Positions 8,791 through 12,500 of a stretch of DNA of 12,500 nt are shown here, piece by piece. The stretch's first letter is position 1. The number at the start of each line of letters is the position of its first letter. Made by a program: the position numbers and the translations under genes. Under the pieces are notes generated by a model. The model had not been told where the DNA came from. It made no database searches and saw only the letters and a program-made list of their open reading frames with translations. Source of the DNA: Penaeus vannamei (taxonomy: Eukaryota; Arthropoda; Malacostraca; Decapoda; Penaeidae); NCBI RefSeq assembly GCF_042767895.1, contig NC_091576.1:17317175-17329674 (forward strand), written 5' to 3'.

Positions 8791-9199
8791 TTTCCCCTCA
8801 TTTCCTCACATAATCTCTCCCTCACTCTTTCCCCTCTTACTGCCATCCACTCATTTCCTCTATCATCCCCCAATCCCCCCATCTTTTCCTCTCCTTCCTC
8901 GCTCTTCTACTTCCTTCCCCCTCTCTCATCCCCATCCTATCACCCTCAGTTCCCCTTTCCCCTCCCTCTCTCTTCCTGTCTCTCTCCTTCTACCTCTTCA
9001 CTTTTCCCCTTCTCTCTTCTAACCTACCTTTTCTTCCCCCATTCCATCCCTCTCCCTGCTTTCCTCATTACTCCTTCTCCCTCTTTTCCTTTTTTCCTCT
9101 TTTCAATTCCCCTCCCTCTCTTCTCTTTTCTCCCATCCCCCCTCCATCCTACTCCCTCTCATTCCCTCCCCACCCTTCTTTCTCCTTCCCTCTCCACAT
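8791..9199. repeat. Irregular pyrimidine tract
   Basis: CTTCCCC/CTCTTTTCC-type sequence with no clear period and no recognisable gene, RNA or mobile element. Confidence 0.6.
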
Positions 9200-9540
9200 C
9201 CCCATCTTTAACTCTTTACCCACTCCATCTCCATCCCCCTCTCCCCTTCTCCCATTTCCCCTTCCCCCATCCCCCATCTCCCTCCTTCTTCTCCCATTTC
9301 CCTTCCCTCACCCCATCCCCATCTCCCTCCCCATTTCCCCCACCCTCACCCCATCCCTATCTTCCTCCCCCATCTTCCCCCCTCACCCATTTCCCCCTCC
9401 CCTTCCCCATCTCCCCATCCCCAATCTCCCCCTCCCTCACCCCATCCCCCATCTCCCTCCCCAATTTCCCCTCACCCCCATCTCCCCATCCTCTCCTCAC
9501 CCCATCCCCCAATTTCCCCCTACCTCCCATCTCCCCCTCG
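9200..9540. repeat. C-rich degenerate minisatellite (CACCCCATCCC / CATCTCCCTCCCC)
   Basis: CACCCCATCC begins at 9309, 9347, 9438 and 9498 (spacings 38, 91, 60), with CATCTCCC and CCCCAATTTCCCC in between. Dense C3-C6 runs make the plus strand a candidate i-motif former and the minus strand a candidate G-quadruplex former. The minus frame 9357-9623 is Gly/Glu low complexity and not a gene. Confidence 0.7.
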
Positions 9541-9735
9541 CCTTCCGCCCATCCCCCGCCCGCCCGCACGCCCCCCGGAGGCCCCTTTCCCCCGGGCGGG
9601 TCGAGGGCTGGGCTAATGAACAACCAAGAATGGACGAGCGGGCATTACCGGCAGCCCCCCCCCCTCCTTCCCCCTCCTTCCCCTCCCCCCCTTCCGCGAA
9701 CCTCGGATTAACTCACTCTCTCGTTTGCCGTCTTG
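9539..9735. other. GC-rich island with inverted repeat, then ordinary sequence
   Basis: Positions 9539-9607 are GC-rich with around nine or ten CpG, against few in neighbouring tracts. CCCGCCCG (9555-9562, repeated in register at 9559-9566) can pair with CGGGCGGG at 9593-9600, giving an 8-bp stem around a C-rich loop. Positions 9611-9655 are ordinary sequence with TAATGAACAACC and CATTACCGGCAGC. A 31-codon plus frame from ATG 9616 stops at TAA 9709-9711 and soon becomes poly-Pro, so it is not called. Positions 9691-9735 form the leader into the first satellite core. A small CpG-rich regulatory element is possible but unproved. Confidence 0.4.
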
Positions 9736-11040
9736 GCTTGCTGGCTCCTTGTAGGTTTTAAGGGGTTGGGAGGGGGGTTAGGAGGCGGGAAAGGGGTTGG
9801 AGGAAGGGGGTTGGAGGAAGGGGGTTGGAGGGGTTGGAGGGGGGGGGGGGGATGGGGGAAGGGAGGTTTATGGGGGTGGGGAGGGGTTGAGTGTCTTAGG
9901 GTTGGGAGGAGGGGAAAGGGGTTGGAAGGGGGTTGGAAAGGGAAGGGCGGTTGGAGGAGAGTTGGGGGTTGGAGGAGGGGAAGGCGGTTGGAGGGGGATG
10001 GGGAAAGGTTGAAAGAGTGTCTTGGCTTGCTGGCTCTTTGTAGGTTTTAAGGAGTTGGGAGGGGGAGGAAGGGTTGGGGGTTGGAAGAGGTTGGGAGGAA
10101 AGAAAGGGGGTTGAGGGAAGGGAGGGATTGAAGGATTGTCTTGGCTTGCTGGCTCTTTGTAGGTTTTAAGGGGTTGTGGGAATGGGGAAGGGGTTGGGGG
10201 TTAGAGGGGTTGCGGTGGGAAGAAGAGGAATGAAGGGGAATGGGGTTTATGGGAGCAGGAGAAGGGGGTTGGAGGAAGGGGATTGGAAAGGGATTGGGAG
10301 GGGGTTGGAGGAGAGTTGGGGGTTGGAGGGGAAGGGAAGGCGGTTGGAGGGGGATTGGGGAGGGGTTGAAAGAGTGTCTTGGCTTGCTGGCTCCTTGTAG
10401 GTTTTAAGGGGTTGGGAGGGGGTTAGGAGGCGGGAATGGGGTTGGAGGAAGGGGGTTGGAGGGGTTGGAGGGGTTGGGGGAAGGGAGGTTTGGGGGTGGG
10501 GAGGGGTTGAGCGTCTTAGGGTTGGGTTGAGGGGAAAGGGGTTGGAAGGGGGTTGGAAAGGGAAGGGCGGTTGGAGGAGAGTTGGGGGTTGGAGGGGAGG
10601 GGAAGGCGGTTGGAGGGGATGGGGGAGGGTTGAAAAGAGTGTCTTGGCTTGCTGGCTCTTTGTAGGTTTTAAGGAGTTGGGAGGGGGAGGAAGGGGGTTG
10701 GGGGTTGGAAGGGTTGGGAGGGGGAAAGGGGTTGAGGGAAGGGAGGGATTGAAGGATTGTCTTGGCTTGCTGGCTCTTTGTAGGTTTTAAGGAGTTGGGA
10801 GGGGAGGAAGGGGGTTGGGGGTTGGAAGGGTTGGGAGGGGGAAAGGGGTTGAGGGAAGGGAGGGATTGAAGGATTGTCTTGGCTTGCTGGCTCTTTGTAG
10901 GTTTTAAGGGTTGTGGGAATGGGGAAGGGGTTGGGGGTTAGAGGCGTTGCGATGGGAAGAAGAGGAATAAAGGGGAAGGGGGGTTTATGGGGGAGGAGAG
11001 AGGTTGCTGGCTTCTTGTAGGTTTTAAGGGGTTGGGAGGA
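9731..11040. repeat. G-rich satellite with conserved 40-bp core in a higher-order arrangement
   Basis: The core TCTTGGCTTGCTGGCTC, then YTTGTAGGTTTTAAGG, starts at 9731, 10020, 10139, 10377, 10642, 10760 and 10877, and a partial copy lies at 11001-11036. Between cores are GGTTGGAGG/GGGAAGG spacers. Three unit types recur in order: A (9731-10019, 10377-10641), B (10020-10138, 10642-10759, 10760-10876) and C (10139-10376, 10877-about 11000, truncated). Block A-B-C of 646 bases is therefore duplicated as A'-B'-B''-C'. B' and B'' differ at very few positions and look like the newest duplication. Markers are GTCTTAGGGTTGGG within A and GTTGTGGGAATGGGGAAGG at the start of C. Gly-rich plus frames here are artefacts. 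Confidence 0.92.
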
Positions 11041-11559
11041 GGGTCCTGCGGGAGGGGTTGAAAGAGTTAAAAAGGTTCTGTTTTGTAATCTATCTAACTT
11101 TGCCGTCTTGGCTTTCTGCCTCCTTGTAGATTTTCGGGGGGTTGGAGGTGGGATGGGGGGTTGGGGCTTTGTAGAGGGGTTGATGGGGAAGGGGGGGCGA
11201 AGGAGTTTGAGGGAAGGGATTCAAAAGGGGGAATGAGGTTTACTTTTCTTTGGAGATGTAATTCTAAATAACTCTCTCTTTTGCCGTCTTTGATTGAGGT
11301 TCTTGTAGGCTTTCGAGGTTGTGAAGGGTGGGGGGAGGAGGAGCGAGTAGGGGAGGGGGAAGATCTTAGTTAAGGCGTGGGGTAGGAGTGGGGAGATTTT
11401 AGGGAAGGGGGGAGGGAGGAAAGGGAAGATTTTAGGGAAAGGGGGAGGGGGTTGAAAGCGTTTAAAGAGTGTTTTACCTTACTGATTCCTTGTAGCTTAA
11501 GGGGTTTAGGGTTGTAAGGGAGTTGGAGAGGGTTTAGGGTCCGGGAAAAGGTGGACTTG
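11041..11559. repeat. Degenerate copies of the satellite core
   Basis: Three further diverged cores: TCTTGGCTTTCTGCCTCC plus TTGTAGATTTTCGG at about 11106-11140, TCTTTGATTGAGGTTC plus TTGTAGGCTTTCG at about 11287-11316, and a copy at about 11471-11507 (CCTTACTGATTCC plus TTGTAGCTTAAGGGG). The first two carry the leader AACTNTNT…TTTGCCG, also seen before the first intact core at 9710-9730. Spacings here are about 180 bases. The intervening DNA is G-rich but less regular than in the intact array. Together they form a decaying right edge. Confidence 0.75.
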
Positions 11560-11830
11560 GGTTGGAGTGTTACGGGAGTGTGTGTGAGATGAGGTTGACA
11601 GGAAATAAAGTTTTTATTTCCTTTTTTTGGGTGGGGAGGTGTTTAGAGTAATTTACTGTACCTTGTTGCTTCCTACTATTTTTTATAAGTTACATTTAAT
11701 TTCTTTCTTTATTCATTTATCTATTACTTTTTATTCTATTCTTTGTATTTTTTCTTGAGAGGGGGGTGGAGGGAACCAGTAGGATAGGAGGGAGAGGGGG
11801 AGGATGGGCTGGAGAAGTGAGTTGAAAGAG
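11560..11830. other. AT-rich spacer with perfect hairpin
   Basis: Positions 11600-11609 and 11613-11622 are exact inverted repeats (AGGAAATAAA and TTTATTTCCT) with a 3-base loop. The left arm contains AATAAA at 11604-11609. Positions 11640-11757 are AT-rich ordinary sequence (TTTATAAG, TTCATTTATC); at 11655-11700 there may be a last, unrecognisable satellite core. From 11758 the G-rich composition returns. No open frame or gene is supported. Confidence 0.6.
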
Positions 11831-12472
11831 GGAGTGGAGGTTGGAGGGAGGAGGGGTAGGGTTGGAGGAAGGAGGGAGTGGGGTTAGAGAAGGGGGTGGG
11901 GTTGGAAGGAGGGAGTGGAGGTTGGAGGGAGGAGGGGTAGGGTTGGAGGAAGGAGGGAGTGGGGTTAGAGAAGGGGGTGGGGTTGGAAGGGAGGGAGTGG
12001 AGGGTTGGAGGGAGGAGGGGTAGGGTTGGAGGAAGGAGGGAGTGGGGTTAGAGAAGGGGGTGGGGTTGGAAGGAGGGAGTGGAGGTTGGAGGGAGGAGGG
12101 GTAGGGTTGGAGGAAGGAGGGAGTGGGGTTAGAGAAGAAGGGGTGGGGTTGGAGAGAAGGGAGTGGGGTTGGAGGGAGTGGAGGTTGGAGGGAGGAGGCG
12201 TAGGGTTGGAGGGAAGGAAGGAGTGCGGTTAGAGAAGGGGTGGGGTTGGAGGGAGGGAGTGGGGTTGGAGGGAGTGGAGGTTGGAGGGAGGAGGGGTAGG
12301 GTTGGAGGGAGGAGGGAGTGGGGTTAGAGAAGGGGGTGGGGTTGGAGGGAGTGGAGGGTTGGAGGGAGGAGGGGTAGGGTTGGAGGAAGGAGGGAGTGGG
12401 GTTGGAGGGAGGGAGTGGAGTTGGAGGGAGGGAGTGGGGTTGGAGGGAGTGGAGGTTGGAGGGAGGAAATGT
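11831..12472. repeat. 81/82-bp G-rich minisatellite
   Basis: GTGGAGG marks unit starts at 11834, 11915, 11997, 12079, 12178, 12274, 12351 and 12449, with a variant at 12415. Early spacings are 81, 82 and 82; later ones are 99, 96 and 77. A unit runs GTGGAGGTTGGAGGGAGG, AGGGGTAGGGTTGGAGG, AAGGAGGGAGTGGGGTTAG, AGAAGGGGGTGGGGTTGG. The longer units carry an extra GGAGTGGGGTTGGAGG segment. Because 81 is divisible by 3, plus frames show a 27-residue Gly/Glu repeat and the minus strand a Pro-rich repeat; this is not evidence of coding. The plus strand is rich in G3-G5 runs. Confidence 0.92.
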
Positions 12473-12500
12473 TTCAAGAGGTCGGGAGAAACAAGGGGGG
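12473..12500. other. Right edge, purine-rich remnant
   Basis: Short non-repeated purine-rich sequence after the last minisatellite unit; too short to interpret. Confidence 0.4.

Noticed and set aside
8585..8882. Minus-strand 7-residue repeat (VREMRES-like), possible coiled coil
   Set aside because: It follows directly from the 21-base DNA repeat; there is no non-repeat coding sequence on either side.
11841..12232. 27-residue repeat protein in plus frames
   Set aside because: An 81-base repeat is a multiple of 3, so any open unit yields a repeated peptide; the composition is only Gly/Glu/Arg/Val and later units of other lengths break the frame.
9760..12472. Telomeric repeat
   Set aside because: GGTTGG and GGGTTAG words recur only within longer 81- to 289-base units; there is no uninterrupted TTAGG or TTAGGG tandem.

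Overview
This window looks like non-coding DNA from a eukaryote, most likely an animal with a repeat-rich genome. It is almost entirely low-complexity DNA: long (CT)n/(GA)n microsatellites, pyrimidine- or purine-only tracts and several minisatellite arrays. The combination of very long dinucleotide CT/GA runs, nested CCAT tetranucleotides and G-rich minisatellites is common in intergenic or intronic DNA of decapod crustaceans such as penaeid shrimp. That assignment is a composition-based guess and no gene here confirms it. I see no convincing protein-coding gene, rRNA, tRNA, CRISPR array or transposable element. The long open frames (up to 759 codons) exist because pyrimidine-only or purine-only DNA cannot readily form TAA, TAG or TGA. 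They encode Ser/Leu/Pro/His or Glu/Arg/Gly low-complexity strings in several overlapping frames on both strands.

Layout. 1-740: A-rich purine tract with a ~33-bp repeat and a (GA)23 run. 741-890: a normal-complexity island. 895-1525: G-rich purine tract. 1556-2430: pyrimidine tract. 2427-3545: a 49-bp-period minisatellite. 3546-3760: mixed DNA with a short (CT)n run, a small island and a purine patch. 3761-3985: T-rich tract. 3986-4260: a very long (CT)n run. 4261-4375: small island. 4376-4926: pyrimidine tract containing a second (CT)n run. 4927-5880: a compound minisatellite whose units each carry their own CCAT and CT microsatellites. 5881-6011: a normal-complexity island rich in homeodomain/POU-like words. 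6003-7735: purine tract with GGGAT/GGGAG repeats and (GA)n. 7740-7915: island. 7917-9545: pyrimidine tract with a 21-bp and a CCCCAT-type minisatellite. 9539-9735: GC-rich island. 9731-11140: a G-rich satellite built around a conserved ~40-bp core and arranged as a higher-order repeat, with decaying copies to about 11500. 11560-11830: AT-rich spacer with a perfect hairpin. 11831-12472: an 81/82-bp G-rich minisatellite. The window ends in purine-rich DNA.

The most interesting structure is architectural. First, purine/pyrimidine strand asymmetry flips roughly every 2 kb, and most flips coincide with short islands of ordinary sequence. Second, the 9.7-11.5 kb satellite has a 5' core and a TTGTAG hexamer that stay fixed even where the rest of the unit has decayed. 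Third, the islands (notably 5881-6000, also 741-890 and 9600-9735) may be conserved non-coding elements or exon fragments stranded in repeat DNA. I cannot test conservation here. No genes can be shown to work together in this window.
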